DNA from: Lederbergia citrea
Lineage (GTDB): Bacteria > Bacillota > Bacilli > Bacillales > Bacillaceae_C
Length of the DNA: 64,000 nucleotides
Direction: 5' to 3'
Assembly: GCF_018343525.1 (NCBI RefSeq)
Contig: NZ_JAGYPH010000001.1
Coordinates: forward strand, 372,001 to 436,000
Below the pieces are notes generated by a model. The model saw nothing but the letters and a program-made list of their open reading frames with translations, made no database searches and was not told where the DNA came from. Position numbers and translations under genes: made by a program. Shown here piece after piece: positions 43,243 through 52,400 of the stretch; within the stretch, counting starts at the first letter, position 1; every line of letters begins with the position of its first letter.

Positions 43243-43278
43243 AAACCGGAGCGAATCCATTTGGAATCGCTCCGGTTT
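43243..43278. terminator. Bidirectional terminator between yqfO and ispH
   Basis: AAACCGGAGCGA (43243-43254) pairs with TCGCTCCGGTTT (43267-43278), flanked by A and T runs. It serves the convergent genes. Confidence 0.88.
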
Positions 43279-43286
43279 ACTTGTAT

Positions 43287-44243
43287 TTAGTTGATGGGTA
43301 ATTTCGGCTTTCTCACTTTAGGCAAAATCTTGCTTAAAGGCACATTATTTTCGCGTACCCATGTTGATTCATCAAAAGGATTAAATTGTTCTAGAAATGC
43401 GATTACTTCTCGTACGATCGGCGTAGGAGTTGATGCTCCCGCAGTAACTGCCACAGTTTGTGCACCTTTTAGCCAGTCGATGTCGATTTCTGTGACATCT
43501 CCGACTCGATATGCCTTCGTACCTGCAATTTCTTTCGATACTTGTGCGAGACGATTCGAATTATTACTCATTGGATCACCCACTACTATTAACACATCTG
43601 CTTCTCCAGCCTGTTCTGCAACTGCTTCTTGACGAACTTGGGTTGCTAGGCAAATTTCTTCGTGCTTTTCTGCATGTGGATACTTTTCTTTTACTTTGTC
43701 CATGATGGCCGCAACGTCCCATTGGCTCATCGTTGTTTGGTTCGTGACAATGATTTTGTCATTTTGGACATTTAACTCTTCAACATCCTCAAGTGTTTCA
43801 ACAAGGTGAACAATTTGAGGAGCAACCCCCACTGCACCTTCAGGTTCGGGATGTCCTTTTTTGCCGATATAGATGACATCATATCCTTCAGCTTCCTTCT
43901 CACGGATCAAATCATGAGTAACCGTAACATCCGGACATGTAGCATCAAGAGTTACGAGTCCTTTTTGCTTAGCAAGCTCACGTACTTCCGGAGAAACTCC
44001 ATGCGCTGTAAAAATGACTGTTCCGCTGTCAACTTTTTCCAAAATTTCTTTGCGGTTTGGACCATCCAAAGTAATGATGCCATCTTCAGCAAAAGCGTCT
44101 GTAACATGTTTATTATGAACAATCATGCCCAAAATATAGATAGGCCGGGGCAATGATTTGTCTAAAGCAGCATTACGTGCAATGACCATGGCGTCAACAA
44201 CACCATAGCAGTATCCGCGTGGGGATATTTTAACAATTTGCAT
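43287..44243 (-). CDS. ispH: HMBDP reductase IspH (LytB)
   Basis: IspH is the last enzyme of the methylerythritol phosphate pathway. It reduces HMBPP to IPP and DMAPP with a 4Fe-4S cluster. In the 318-residue protein the cluster cysteines are C12, C103 and C198. Substrate histidines are H43, H81 and H131. AGGAGG precedes ATG 44243. The same pathway gene ispG is also in this window. Confidence 0.96.
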   Translation of the reverse strand: MQIVKISPRGYCYGVVDAMVIARNAALDKSLPRPIYILGMIVHNKHVTDAFAEDGIITLDGPNRKEILEKVDSGTVIFTAHGVSPEVRELAKQKGLVTLDATCPDVTVTHDLIREKEAEGYDVIYIGKKGHPEPEGAVGVAPQIVHLVETLEDVEELNVQNDKIIVTNQTTMSQWDVAAIMDKVKEKYPHAEKHEEICLATQVRQEAVAEQAGEADVLIVVGDPMSNNSNRLAQVSKEIAGTKAYRVGDVTEIDIDWLKGAQTVAVTAGASTPTPIVREVIAFLEQFNPFDESTWVRENNVPLSKILPKVRKPKLPIN

Positions 44244-44353
44244 TCAAAATCCTCCTGACTGCAGGCTAAAGCCTGTAATCTATTGAACTCATATCCTTAT
44301 TATATATAACATCTGTAAAAAAGCCAAATAGAGAAGGATTTGAATGTGGATGG

Positions 44354-44902
44354 TCAATGGATATACAATTTGGGTACTGATTCGCCTGAAGTTCGGCGAA
44401 TAGGTTGTTTATCAATAGTTTCACTTTGTTCTGTTTGTGTTTCTATTGACTTCGTTTTTACTGCCTTCGTTTCCTCTGCTTCAGTTTCTGTCGGTGTTTC
44501 TGGATCATCTGATGAATTTTTTAAGCCTTGGTATAGCCTCCACATTGCAGGTAAGTTTCTTACCATCGGTCCATATTGCTGAATCATCGGTCCAAATTGC
44601 TGGGCGGTTTTTAATACTGACTGTGTATTATTTAAGAACCCGTTGATTGTCTGTGGATTGGTAAGTCCTTGGAGAAATGAGCCACCTTGAGCAGGTCCCC
44701 TTGAGAACATTGCGGCAGATTGAGGGGCACTTTGTCTTTGAAATAACGATGACAACAGACCGCTTCTACCAGGTGTATTCCTGGCCATCGATTGACCAAA
44801 TCCGGCTCCTCTACCAAAAGAGCGGAGTCCTCCCCCTCCTCCAGCTGCTCGGCCGGGCCAACCCATTCTTCCAGGCATTGGACCACGATTTCCTAGCATC
44901 AT
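44354..44902 (-). CDS. vrrA: YqfQ/VrrA-type protein
   Basis: A 182-residue low-complexity protein. It has a Gly/Arg/Pro-rich N-terminus (RGPMPGRMGWPGRAAGGGGG), a Gln/Phe/Met-containing middle with repeated FGPMIQQYGPMVRN, and an acidic Thr/Glu-rich tail with repeated KxxxxET. This is the pattern of the Bacillus YqfQ/VrrA family, in which the B. anthracis gene carries a variable repeat used for typing; it has been linked with the spore coat. ATG 44902 lies seven bases after AAGGAGG. Confidence 0.85.
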   Translation of the reverse strand: MMLGNRGPMPGRMGWPGRAAGGGGGLRSFGRGAGFGQSMARNTPGRSGLLSSLFQRQSAPQSAAMFSRGPAQGGSFLQGLTNPQTINGFLNNTQSVLKTAQQFGPMIQQYGPMVRNLPAMWRLYQGLKNSSDDPETPTETEAEETKAVKTKSIETQTEQSETIDKQPIRRTSGESVPKLYIH

Positions 44903-45082
44903 CAACCATCCTCCTTTCTGTTAGTCTATAGTTACATTATGCAGTGGCGGAGGAAAAAGTTTGGCTATAAGCCTTGGTACCGTAAACTAATGGTGACTTG
45001 CCACCTTCATTGATTTGTACATGCAATCTTAATGGTTTATAATAATGGCTTGGGGGACTAGCCCTATAAAGGAGTGATCGAT

Positions 45083-46408
45083 ATGGCTGAACACAAATTT
45101 AATCGATTTAATTTCAAGCCGTTTATTAATATGGCAATTGAAGAATTAAGATTTCAGGAGCCGACAGAAATCCAAGAGAAAATGATGCCGTTGATTTTAA
45201 AAGGCGAAAGTGCCATAGGCCAATCACAGACAGGTACAGGTAAAACGCATGCCTATCTATTGCCGATGCTTGAAGCAATCAACCCTGATTTACAGCAAGT
45301 CCAAGGGGTCATTACGGCGCCTACAAGGGAACTGGCAAATCAGATTTATCATGAAATATTAAAAATAACAAAGCATGAAGAACCAAATCGTATATCAGCA
45401 CGCTGTTATATCGGCGGTACAGATAAACAACGAGACATTGGAAAACTAAAGCAACAGCCACATATTGTTGTTGGAACTCCTGGTCGAATCAATGACCTTG
45501 TAAGAGAGCAGGCCCTCTTTGTTCATACTGCTGAAATGCTTGTAGTAGACGAAGCAGACTTGATGCTGGACATGGGCTTTCTTCAGGATGTAGATCAAAT
45601 TGCAGGTAAAATGCCAAAAGATTTACAAATACTCGTCTTTTCTGCAACAATTCCCGAAAAACTGAAACCTTTTCTAAAAAAATATATGGAAAATCCTAAA
45701 TTTGAACATGTTCAACCAAAACAAATATCGGCTGAAAACATAGAACATATTCTTGTTCCGCTAAGAAGCAGGGAAAAGGTTGCGGTACTTAGTGAGATGC
45801 TCCAAACGTATAATCCATATTTAGCGATTGTCTTTGTAAATACAAAACAAATGGCAGATAAAGTCGCAGATCAATTGATTGAACGTGGATTAAAGGTAGG
45901 AAGGATTCATGGAGATTTAAGTCCGCGTGACCGCAAGAAAATGATGAAGCAAATCCGTGACCTAGAGTACCAATATATAGTTGCAACAGACTTAGCAGCC
46001 AGGGGCATCGATATTGAAGGAGTCAGCCATATTATTAATTTTGAACTGCCAAGGGATCTCGATTTCTATATTCATCGATCTGGGAGAACAGCACGTGCAG
46101 GAAATAAGGGCTTGGCTGTTACTATTTATGAACCTGCTGATGAGGATTCGCTTGTCCGTCTTGAAAAAATGGGCATTGAATTTTCGTATCTGGATCTTCA
46201 AAAGGGCAATTGGGTGGAAGTGACAGATCGGAACCGCCGGAAAAATCGGACTAAAACTATTAACGAGGCCGAAATCAAAGCTCGAAAGTTTGTAAGAAAG
46301 CCAGCGAAAGTTAAACCAGGTTATAAAAAGAAAATGGAAGCAGAAAGAGAACAAATTAAAAAACGTGAGAGAAGGCTAAATAGCCGAAATAAAAACCAGA
46401 AGAAATAA
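45083..46408 (+). CDS. cshB: DEAD-box RNA helicase CshB
   Basis: CshB is a cold-related RNA helicase. The 441-residue protein shows the Q motif (EPTEIQEKMMP), motif I QTGTGKT at 49-55, motif II DEAD, motif III SAT, motif V and motif VI HRSGRTARAG. A basic C-terminal extension (RKFVRKPAKVKPGYKKKMEA) would bind RNA. ATG 45083 is preceded by AAGGAGTG; GTG 45074 overlaps it. Position between vrrA and nfo is as B. subtilis yqfR. Confidence 0.95.
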   Translation: MAEHKFNRFNFKPFINMAIEELRFQEPTEIQEKMMPLILKGESAIGQSQTGTGKTHAYLLPMLEAINPDLQQVQGVITAPTRELANQIYHEILKITKHEEPNRISARCYIGGTDKQRDIGKLKQQPHIVVGTPGRINDLVREQALFVHTAEMLVVDEADLMLDMGFLQDVDQIAGKMPKDLQILVFSATIPEKLKPFLKKYMENPKFEHVQPKQISAENIEHILVPLRSREKVAVLSEMLQTYNPYLAIVFVNTKQMADKVADQLIERGLKVGRIHGDLSPRDRKKMMKQIRDLEYQYIVATDLAARGIDIEGVSHIINFELPRDLDFYIHRSGRTARAGNKGLAVTIYEPADEDSLVRLEKMGIEFSYLDLQKGNWVEVTDRNRRKNRTKTINEAEIKARKFVRKPAKVKPGYKKKMEAEREQIKKRERRLNSRNKNQKK

Positions 46409-46427
46409 GAGGTAGGAGATGGGGAAA

Positions 46428-47330
46428 ATGTTAAAGATCGGATCACACGTATCTATGAGCGGCAAAAAAATGCTTCTTGCCGCCAGCGAAGAAGCGGTTT
46501 CTTATGGTGCGAATACGTTTATGGTTTATACAGGCGCCCCACAAAACACGAGAAGAAAAAATATTGAAGACCTTAATATTGAAGCAGGACTTGCCCATAT
46601 GAAAGAGAATGGTATCGATGAGTTTATTGTTCATGCACCATACATTATTAATATTGGCAATACTGTAAATCCCGCTACCTTTGAGCTTGGCGTGAATTTT
46701 CTCAGGTCCGAAATTGAAAGAACGGCAGCAATTGGTTCTAAGCAGATTGTACTTCACCCCGGAGCACATGTGGGCGAAGGGGCAGACAACGGCATTAAGA
46801 AAATAATTGAAGGCTTAAATGAAGTATTGACTCCAGAACAAGAAGTGCAAATTGCCCTTGAGACAATGGCAGGGAAAGGCACCGAATGTGGCAGAACTTT
46901 CGATGAGATTGCCGCTATTATTGATGGAGTCCATCACAATGATAAAATGTCAGTCTGCTTTGATACATGTCATACACATGACGCCGGATACGATATTGTC
47001 AATGACTTTGATGGTGTTCTCGATGAGTTCGATAAAGTGATTGGTATTGACCGCATTAAGGTCCTGCACATCAATGATAGTAAAAACGAACGAGGGGCGA
47101 AAAAAGACCGCCACGAAAATATTGGCTTTGGTCATATTGGTTTTGATGCCTTACACTATATCATTCACCATCCTCAACTGGCGCATGTGCCAAAAATATT
47201 GGAAACACCATATGTAGGCGAAGACAAAAAGAATAAAAAAGCACCATATAAACATGAAATTGATATGCTTAAAAGTGGAACATTCGATGAACAGCTTCGT
47301 GAACAAATCCTTGGTATAGTTGTTCAATAA
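46428..47330 (+). CDS. nfo: Endonuclease IV (Nfo)
   Basis: A zinc AP endonuclease that cuts 5' of abasic sites in base excision repair. The 300-residue TIM-barrel protein has [43 protein letters not shown] and [10 protein letters not shown], which carry the metal ligands. ATG 46428 is nine bases from AGGAG; ATG 46419 touches it. In B. subtilis the equivalent (yqfS) is made in the forespore. Confidence 0.95.
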   Translation: MLKIGSHVSMSGKKMLLAASEEAVSYGANTFMVYTGAPQNTRRKNIEDLNIEAGLAHMKENGIDEFIVHAPYIINIGNTVNPATFELGVNFLRSEIERTAAIGSKQIVLHPGAHVGEGADNGIKKIIEGLNEVLTPEQEVQIALETMAGKGTECGRTFDEIAAIIDGVHHNDKMSVCFDTCHTHDAGYDIVNDFDGVLDEFDKVIGIDRIKVLHINDSKNERGAKKDRHENIGFGHIGFDALHYIIHHPQLAHVPKILETPYVGEDKKNKKAPYKHEIDMLKSGTFDEQLREQILGIVVQ

Positions 47331-47336
47331 AAAGGA

Positions 47337-47366
47337 GAGAGTCTGATATCAAATATCAGGCTCTCA
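47337..47366 (-). terminator. Terminator after yqfT
   Basis: GAGAGTCTGATA (47337-47348) pairs with TATCAGGCTCTC (47354-47365). On the minus strand it is followed by TCCTTTTTATTG, so it ends yqfT; it may also slow nfo transcription. Confidence 0.75.
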
Positions 47367-47375
47367 TCCTATGTT

Positions 47376-47630
47376 CTATTTTGTTAATTGAAGAAATAGC
47401 TTGTTTAAATCCTTGGCCGTGTCAGGTCCCGCTATTTTAGCCACTTCTCTAATAATCTGCGTACGAACTTGATCATTAAAAATGTCTAAATTTTTCCCTC
47501 GTAAGTATGCCACTATTTTTTCAGCTTGTGGTCTAGTTACTTGAATATGAAAATCCCGGGCGTATTTTAATAATTCATCAGTAGTTATTACATTAATCTT
47601 GTAGTTCACCATATTTTTAATTAAATTCAT
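47376..47630 (-). CDS. yqfT: YqfT-type protein (DUF2624)
   Basis: An 84-residue helical protein: NLIKNMVNYKINVITTDELL, then the conserved IQVTRPQAEKIVAYLRGKN and a C-terminal AGPDTAKDLNKLFLQL. It matches the small uncharacterised DUF2624 family at its usual place after nfo. ATG 47630 shares its first base region with the divergent transcription unit of znuC. AGGAGTGATG is the ribosome site. Confidence 0.85.
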   Translation of the reverse strand: MNLIKNMVNYKINVITTDELLKYARDFHIQVTRPQAEKIVAYLRGKNLDIFNDQVRTQIIREVAKIAGPDTAKDLNKLFLQLTK

Positions 47631-47691
47631 TGGGCATCACTCCTCACCAATATGTATGTCAGCAAAATAAAATATGTGACTGTCCAATTCA

Positions 47692-47753
47692 TTTACAAAG
47701 AAAAATTTATTGTGTATACTTCTTTACAGAGCAAATCGGAATGATTCTTATTA
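47692..47753 (+). promoter_or_regulatory. znuCB-zur promoter with Zur-like box
   Basis: TTTACA (47692-47697), 17-base spacer, TATACT (47715-47720) form a good SigA promoter. Downstream, at the expected transcript start, AAATCGGAATGATTCTTATT (47733-47752) resembles the Bacillus Zur operator AAATCGTAATNATTACGATTT: the left half has one mismatch, the right half three. Zinc-loaded Zur would repress here. Confidence 0.65.
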
Positions 47754-47770
47754 TAAAAGGAATGTTTGAA

Positions 47771-48541
47771 TTGATTACTAATGAACCTATCATTGAAATA
47801 AAGGACGTAAGCTTTCGTTATGAAAGAGAAAATGTTTTGGAGCATATACAGCTAGCTGTTCCAAAAGGGGCCTTTCTCGGCTTAGTAGGGCCGAATGGAT
47901 CAGGAAAGTCCACGCTTTTAAAGCTAATACTCGGTTTACTTAAACCACAACATGGGGATATTTTTTTATTCGGCCATCCACAGCAAAAATTTAAGGAATG
48001 GGATCGGATTGGGTTTGTCTCTCAAAAGGCCAATTCCTTTAATAGCGGTTTTCCGGCAACGGTGTATGAAGTGGTGGCCAGCGGACTTACAAGCAAAATT
48101 GGACTCTTTCGTTTCATCGGTAATGATAAACGCAACGAAATAATGCGAGCAATCGAATCTGTCGGGATGGAGCAATTCGCTAATAGAAATATCGGCGAGC
48201 TTTCCGGAGGGCAGCAACAGCGTGTTTTTATTGCGAGGGCGATTGTTTCAAAGCCTGATATATTAATATTGGATGAACCTACTGTAGGTGTCGACGCAAA
48301 AAATGTTAAATCTTTTTACGATATGCTCGAAAAGTTAAATAAGGAACTAGGGATTACCTTAATTTTGGTCACACATGATGTCGGAACCATCACGAACAAA
48401 GTGACACATGTTGCTTGTTTGAATAAGCACCTGCACTATCATGATGCTGCTGAAGAATTTGAAAAACTAAGCCCAGAGGATTTGTCCTCTATTTATCAAC
48501 ATGATGTACATGTGCTTTCGCATGACCATGGCTCCCATTAA
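47771..48541 (+). CDS. znuC: Zinc ABC transporter ATP-binding protein
   Basis: The ATPase that drives zinc (or manganese) import with ZnuB. The 256-residue protein has Walker A GPNGSGKS at 40-47, signature LSGGQQQR, Walker B ILILDEPT and the H-loop THD. TTG 47771 lies nine bases after AAAGGA; ATG 47762 is too close, and the open frame reaching 47630 runs through the promoter. The neighbouring zur and the Zur-like box favour zinc over manganese. No binding-protein gene (znuA) is nearby. Confidence 0.9.
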   Translation: MITNEPIIEIKDVSFRYERENVLEHIQLAVPKGAFLGLVGPNGSGKSTLLKLILGLLKPQHGDIFLFGHPQQKFKEWDRIGFVSQKANSFNSGFPATVYEVVASGLTSKIGLFRFIGNDKRNEIMRAIESVGMEQFANRNIGELSGGQQQRVFIARAIVSKPDILILDEPTVGVDAKNVKSFYDMLEKLNKELGITLILVTHDVGTITNKVTHVACLNKHLHYHDAAEEFEKLSPEDLSSIYQHDVHVLSHDHGSH

Positions 48542-48559
48542 GAAGGTGAAAACAAAGAA

Positions 48560-49405
48560 ATGATTACTGCTATTTTTCATTATGAATTTTTACGCAATAC
48601 ATTTTTAACTGGTATATTAATTGGCTTAATTGCGCCGTTGCTTGGTACTTTCATTGTAGTGAGACGGCTATCGCTCATCGCTGATGCATTAAGTCATGTG
48701 ACGCTGGCTGGAATAGCTGCCAGTTTGTTTTTAAGCAAAAAAACAATCATGTTTGCGGGAATGAATCCTCTTTATTTAGGGATGGGTTTTTCCGTCCTTG
48801 GATCCATTTTTATTGAACGCCTTAGAATGGTATATAAACATTATCAAGAGCTTGCTATTCCGATTATTTTGTCCGGAGGTATTGGCATCGGTGTTATTTT
48901 TATTTCGCTTGCAGACGGCTTTAATACCGATTTATTAAGCTATTTATTCGGGAGCGTAAGTGCTGTAAGCAGAATAGACTTATATGTCATACTCGGCATC
49001 AGCCTTCTTGTTGCAACGATTATTATCTTGCTTTATAAAGAACTATTTCTTTTATCTTTCGATGAAGAGCATGCAAAGGCATCAGGTATTCCAGCCAAAA
49101 GCATTCACTTTATCTTCATGGTTATGATTGCCTTAGTCATTGCCGCATCAATGCGAATTGTGGGTATTTTACTAGTATCCGCATTGATGACTCTACCAGT
49201 TGCAGCTAGTATGAGGATAGCGAGAGGATTTAAGCAAACGATTTTTCTTTCCATTTTGTTTGGGGAAACAGCAGTCATCGGAGGATTGATCAGTGCTTAT
49301 TATTTAGATCTTGCCCCCGGAGGAACGATTGTTATCATTTCAATCGCAATCCTGCTTGGCATTATTCTATATAAACGCATTCAGGGAAATAGACCGATAA
49401 AGTGA
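48560..49405 (+). CDS. znuB: Zinc ABC transporter permease
   Basis: ABC-3 family permease of 281 residues with about eight membrane helices. The conserved early GTFIVVRRLSLIADALSHVTLAGIA and the cytoplasmic coupling part (DEEHAKASGIPAKSIHFIFM) are clear. It follows znuC by 18 bases and forms the membrane channel of the zinc importer. Confidence 0.92.
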   Translation: MITAIFHYEFLRNTFLTGILIGLIAPLLGTFIVVRRLSLIADALSHVTLAGIAASLFLSKKTIMFAGMNPLYLGMGFSVLGSIFIERLRMVYKHYQELAIPIILSGGIGIGVIFISLADGFNTDLLSYLFGSVSAVSRIDLYVILGISLLVATIIILLYKELFLLSFDEEHAKASGIPAKSIHFIFMVMIALVIAASMRIVGILLVSALMTLPVAASMRIARGFKQTIFLSILFGETAVIGGLISAYYLDLAPGGTIVIISIAILLGIILYKRIQGNRPIK

Positions 49406-49410
49406 AACTT

Positions 49411-49605
49411 CAATCAGTGGGGATTCTCTTTCCCCCGCTGATAAGAATGAACAAAGGCTAAGATCGCAACATCCTGTTGCAACGCCTTTGTGACCTGCAT
49501 CGTGCAGGCCGGAACCTATCGGGCTTTTATGGGCAGTTGATCCCCCGTCAACTTCTTATATATATCTAAGCTTTGAAGGGGTCTTACTGCCCGTTAATGC
49601 GGGAT
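49411..49605 (+). ncRNA. Structured element between znuB and zur (candidate RNA or repeat)
   Basis: About 195 bases hold a chain of inverted repeats. ATCAGTGGGGA/TCCCCCGCTGAT (49413-49442) comes first. ACAAAGGC/GCCTTTGT (49451-49458 with 49484-49491) encloses GCAACA-TCC-TGTTGC (49466-49480). CCTGCA/TGCAGG follows (49494-49508). GGGCAGT (49531-49537) pairs with ACTGCCC (49586-49592) around GTTGA/TCAAC (49536-49540 with 49548-49552; the two stems share bases 49536-49537). The last CCCG (49590-49593) can instead pair with CGGG (49600-49603). No reading frame fits. I believe similar sequence recurs between genes in Bacillaceae, so it may be a structured repeat rather than a zinc sensor. Confidence 0.6.
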
Positions 49606-49627
49606 AAAAACTAATTGAGGTGAGGAT

Positions 49628-50050
49628 ATGCATATTGCTGAGGCGATTCAGATGGTCAAAAAGAAGGGCTATAAGGTGACTGGAAAGCGTGAGCAAATGC
49701 TTGAAATATTTGAAGCCAGCAATAAATATTTAACAGCAAGGGAATTGTTTGAACGAATGCAGGGAGATCATCCAGGATTAAGCTTTGATACGATATATAG
49801 AAATCTCTCACTGTTTTACGATCTAGGCATTCTGGAGTCTACGGATCTTGCTGGAGAAAAGCATTTTCGCTATACTTGCTCAACACATGATCATCATCAT
49901 CATTTTATTTGCTTGGATTGTGGCCGTACAAAAGCAATCGAAGCTTGCCCGATGGAATTTGTAACAGAGGATTTAAGAGAATATGAAGTCGCAGACCATA
50001 AATTTGAAATTTATGGTAGATGTCCCGGATGTAAAAAAGAAGCCATATAA
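49628..50050 (+). CDS. zur: Zinc uptake regulator Zur (Fur family)
   Basis: Zur represses zinc uptake genes when zinc is plentiful. The 140-residue protein has the winged helix (about 10-75, with LSFDTIYRNLSLFYDLGI) and a dimer domain with the structural zinc pairs C95/C98 and C132/C135. The His cluster HDHHHHF at 87-93 holds sensing ligands. Being beside znuCB with a Zur-like box supports Zur rather than Fur or PerR. ATG 49628 follows GAGGTGAGG. Confidence 0.92.
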   Translation: MHIAEAIQMVKKKGYKVTGKREQMLEIFEASNKYLTARELFERMQGDHPGLSFDTIYRNLSLFYDLGILESTDLAGEKHFRYTCSTHDHHHHFICLDCGRTKAIEACPMEFVTEDLREYEVADHKFEIYGRCPGCKKEAI

Positions 50051-50065
50051 CTAGGCTTCTTTTTT
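50033..50065. terminator. Bidirectional terminator inside the ends of zur and yqfW
   Basis: AAAAAAGAAGCC (50033-50044) pairs with GGCTTCTTTTTT (50054-50065). The left arm codes the end of zur and the right arm the end of yqfW on the other strand; the two stop codons are back to back in the loop. Confidence 0.85.
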
Positions 50066-50641
50066 GATTTCATTTTCCATTCGCAACCAATTTTCCACCC
50101 ATTGTTCAGCTTCCTGCCAATTATGTACGCGAATGACATTTTTTGGAGAAGGCTTCCTATTATAAGGGGTATCGAATAGAATGACCGGGATATTTAATTC
50201 TTCAGATATATCAACGGCATTGTCATGTTTATCCTCGAAAAACAAATCGATATTATGTTTTTGTGCTGTGCCAACTTTATCGTGAGACCCAATTAATTCG
50301 ATATGGTGATAGTTGATTTCAAACGTGTTAAACCAAGTTTTTGTAACATCAAGGAGCGTTTCACTCCGAGCGCTGATAAAGTATAATTCATGCTCATCCA
50401 CCCATTTTGATAAAACTGGTTTTGCGCCCTTAGCAAGGGGGGATTCCGAATATATTTGCGGCTCAGCTTCAACGAACCATTTGTAAAATGAGTCCTTTGG
50501 GATATTTAGGCACTCTGTTATCTCATATTCAGTCAGGTCGTCCAATGTTATATCTAATTGAAAAGCCTTATTGATATGCGGCACGAGTGATGTGGGACAT
50601 GTGACGGTGCCATCAATATCTATTCCAAATCGTTTCTGCAT
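50051..50641 (-). CDS. yqfW: HAD-type nucleotidase (YqfW family)
   Basis: A 196-residue HAD phosphatase of the 5'(3')-deoxyribonucleotidase (NT5C-like) type. Motif I is DIDGT at 8-12, with the nucleophile Asp8 and Asp10. Motif II is FISARS, and motif III/IV is FFEDKHDNAVDIS. Substrate is not known. ATG 50641 is on the minus strand with AAGGAGATA upstream. Stop codon is adjacent to the zur stop. Confidence 0.88.
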   Translation of the reverse strand: MQKRFGIDIDGTVTCPTSLVPHINKAFQLDITLDDLTEYEITECLNIPKDSFYKWFVEAEPQIYSESPLAKGAKPVLSKWVDEHELYFISARSETLLDVTKTWFNTFEINYHHIELIGSHDKVGTAQKHNIDLFFEDKHDNAVDISEELNIPVILFDTPYNRKPSPKNVIRVHNWQEAEQWVENWLRMENEIKKEA

Positions 50642-50720
50642 GTATGATATCTCCTTCTTATTTTCTGTATTCTTCAGTGTATCATATAATGTTTAGCTTT
50701 TAAAATTAGCTCCGTTACAC

Positions 50721-50754
50721 AAATAACGCTATCCCGTTTAGGATAGCGTTATTT
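50721..50754. terminator. Terminator between ispG and yqfW
   Basis: AAATAACGCTATCC (50721-50734), loop CGTTTA, GGATAGCGTTATTT (50741-50754). A perfect 14-pair palindrome just after the minus-strand ispG stop; T content at its end is low but sufficient. Confidence 0.75.
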
Positions 50755-50758
50755 AATA

Positions 50759-51877
50759 TTAGGTTAAGCTATTTTGCTTTTTCAGTTCTTCTTCTTGTTT
50801 TCTGAAATATTCCTCAGCCATTATGTCAATTTCCTTTTTCAGTTCTTCAACCATTGTTTCCTCAGGAACTTTTCTAACAGTTTTTCCTTTTTTGAAGAGG
50901 AGGCCTTCTCCTCGAGCCCCAGCAATACCGATATCAGCTTCCCGTGCTTCTCCGGGTCCATTTACCGCACAGCCTAATACAGATATTTTTAAAGGTGCTT
51001 TAATATGTTGAATATATTCTTCTACTTCATTGGCGATACTGATCAAGTCAATTTCAATTCTTCCGCATGTCGGGCATGAAACGAGGGTAGCTGCATTTGA
51101 AATAAGACCAAACGATTTTAGCAGCTCTCTTGCTACTTTTACTTCCTCTACAGGATCTGCACTTAAAGATATGCGCAACGTGTTCCCAATGCCTTTGCTT
51201 AAGATAGCACCTAGCCCTGCTGCACTCTTAATCGTACCAGCAAACAGCGTTCCGCTTTCAGTAATGCCAAGGTGAAGAGGGTAGTCAAAAGCCTTAGCGG
51301 CTTTTTCATACGCTTCAATCGCCAATGGAACATCAGAGGCTTTCATTGATACGATGATGTCATGAAAATCCAAATCTTCTAGGATTTTGATATGGTGAAG
51401 AGCGCTTTCGACCATTCCATCCGCAGTAGGGTAACCGTATTTCTTAATGATATGCCGTTCTAGGCTTCCGGCATTCACACCAATTCGAATCGGTATACCT
51501 TTTTCTTTTGCCGCTTTTACAACTGCTTCAACTTTCTCACGACGCCCAATATTTCCCGGATTGATTCGTATTTTATCTGCTCCGCCTTCAATGGCAATAA
51601 GAGCAAGCTTATAATCGAAATGAATATCCACAACAAGTGGAATTGTGATTCTTTTTTTGATTTCCGAGATGGCTCGAGCGGCACGTTCATCAGGACATGC
51701 GACCCTGACGATTTGGCAGCCTGCTTCTACTAAACGATTAATTTCGTTAACCGTTGCTTTAACATCATGTGTTTTAGACATGGTCATACTTTGGATAATT
51801 AGTTCATTGCTGCCACCGATTGTCAGATTGCCGACTTTAACGGGGCGTGTTTTCGAACGATGTATAATTTCACCCAA
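50759..51877 (-). CDS. ispG: HMBPP synthase IspG (GcpE)
   Basis: IspG makes HMBPP from methylerythritol cyclodiphosphate, the step before IspH. The 372-residue protein has the TIM-barrel half ([22 protein letters not shown]) and the cluster domain with C268, C271, C303 and Glu310 ([17 protein letters not shown]). The start is TTG 51877, ten bases after AAAGGAG; no ATG or GTG is better. Confidence 0.95.
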   Translation of the reverse strand: MGEIIHRSKTRPVKVGNLTIGGSNELIIQSMTMSKTHDVKATVNEINRLVEAGCQIVRVACPDERAARAISEIKKRITIPLVVDIHFDYKLALIAIEGGADKIRINPGNIGRREKVEAVVKAAKEKGIPIRIGVNAGSLERHIIKKYGYPTADGMVESALHHIKILEDLDFHDIIVSMKASDVPLAIEAYEKAAKAFDYPLHLGITESGTLFAGTIKSAAGLGAILSKGIGNTLRISLSADPVEEVKVARELLKSFGLISNAATLVSCPTCGRIEIDLISIANEVEEYIQHIKAPLKISVLGCAVNGPGEAREADIGIAGARGEGLLFKKGKTVRKVPEETMVEELKKEIDIMAEEYFRKQEEELKKQNSLT

Positions 51878-51982
51878 GGGTTGTTCTCTCCTTTTAATAA
51901 ACGAAGAATTTTATAGATACGTGAATATTGTATCAATGTTTTAGCATACTTGACAACCGATTGACTATATTTTAACTGCCAA

Positions 51983-52336
51983 CTACTGATAAATAGGGAA
52001 TTTATATCTTTTGCCAATTTGAATTTGTTCAGGTTTAATTCCTTCATTTAATTTCTTGAAGTCAATGAGCAACTGATCGATTGAAACAGGAAGTGGAGCC
52101 TGTTGTAATTCTTCAAGAATTGAGATGACAGTATCTCCCCGTTTTATTTCTATTAACGTATACGGGTCGGAAGGTATGTCCCAATCCTCTTTAAATTCTG
52201 ATGGCATGGGGGAGACCCATTCATCTTTACTAAAAACCAAGGCTGCAGAGCTGGTAGGAAGTGTGCCGATCGTTAAATCATAATAAATACTATACATAAC
52301 AATGGTAATTACGAAAAGTGCTACGACTGTTTTCAT
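51983..52336 (-). CDS. yqfZ: YqfZ-type exported LysM-like protein
   Basis: A 117-residue protein with one N-terminal signal anchor (about 3-20, VVALFVITIVMYSIYY) and a C-terminal LysM-like domain (YTLIEIKRGDTVISILEELQ, then IQIGKRYKFPIY). It probably binds peptidoglycan outside the membrane. Position beside ispG matches B. subtilis yqfZ. ATG 52336 follows GGTGGGAG; the open frame to 52366 overlaps it. Confidence 0.75.
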   Translation of the reverse strand: MKTVVALFVITIVMYSIYYDLTIGTLPTSSAALVFSKDEWVSPMPSEFKEDWDIPSDPYTLIEIKRGDTVISILEELQQAPLPVSIDQLLIDFKKLNEGIKPEQIQIGKRYKFPIYQ

Positions 52337-52400
52337 ATTTCTCCCACCTCTCAATAGATGTTTCATCTATATGATAGGTAGGATGAAAATATGAAAATAA

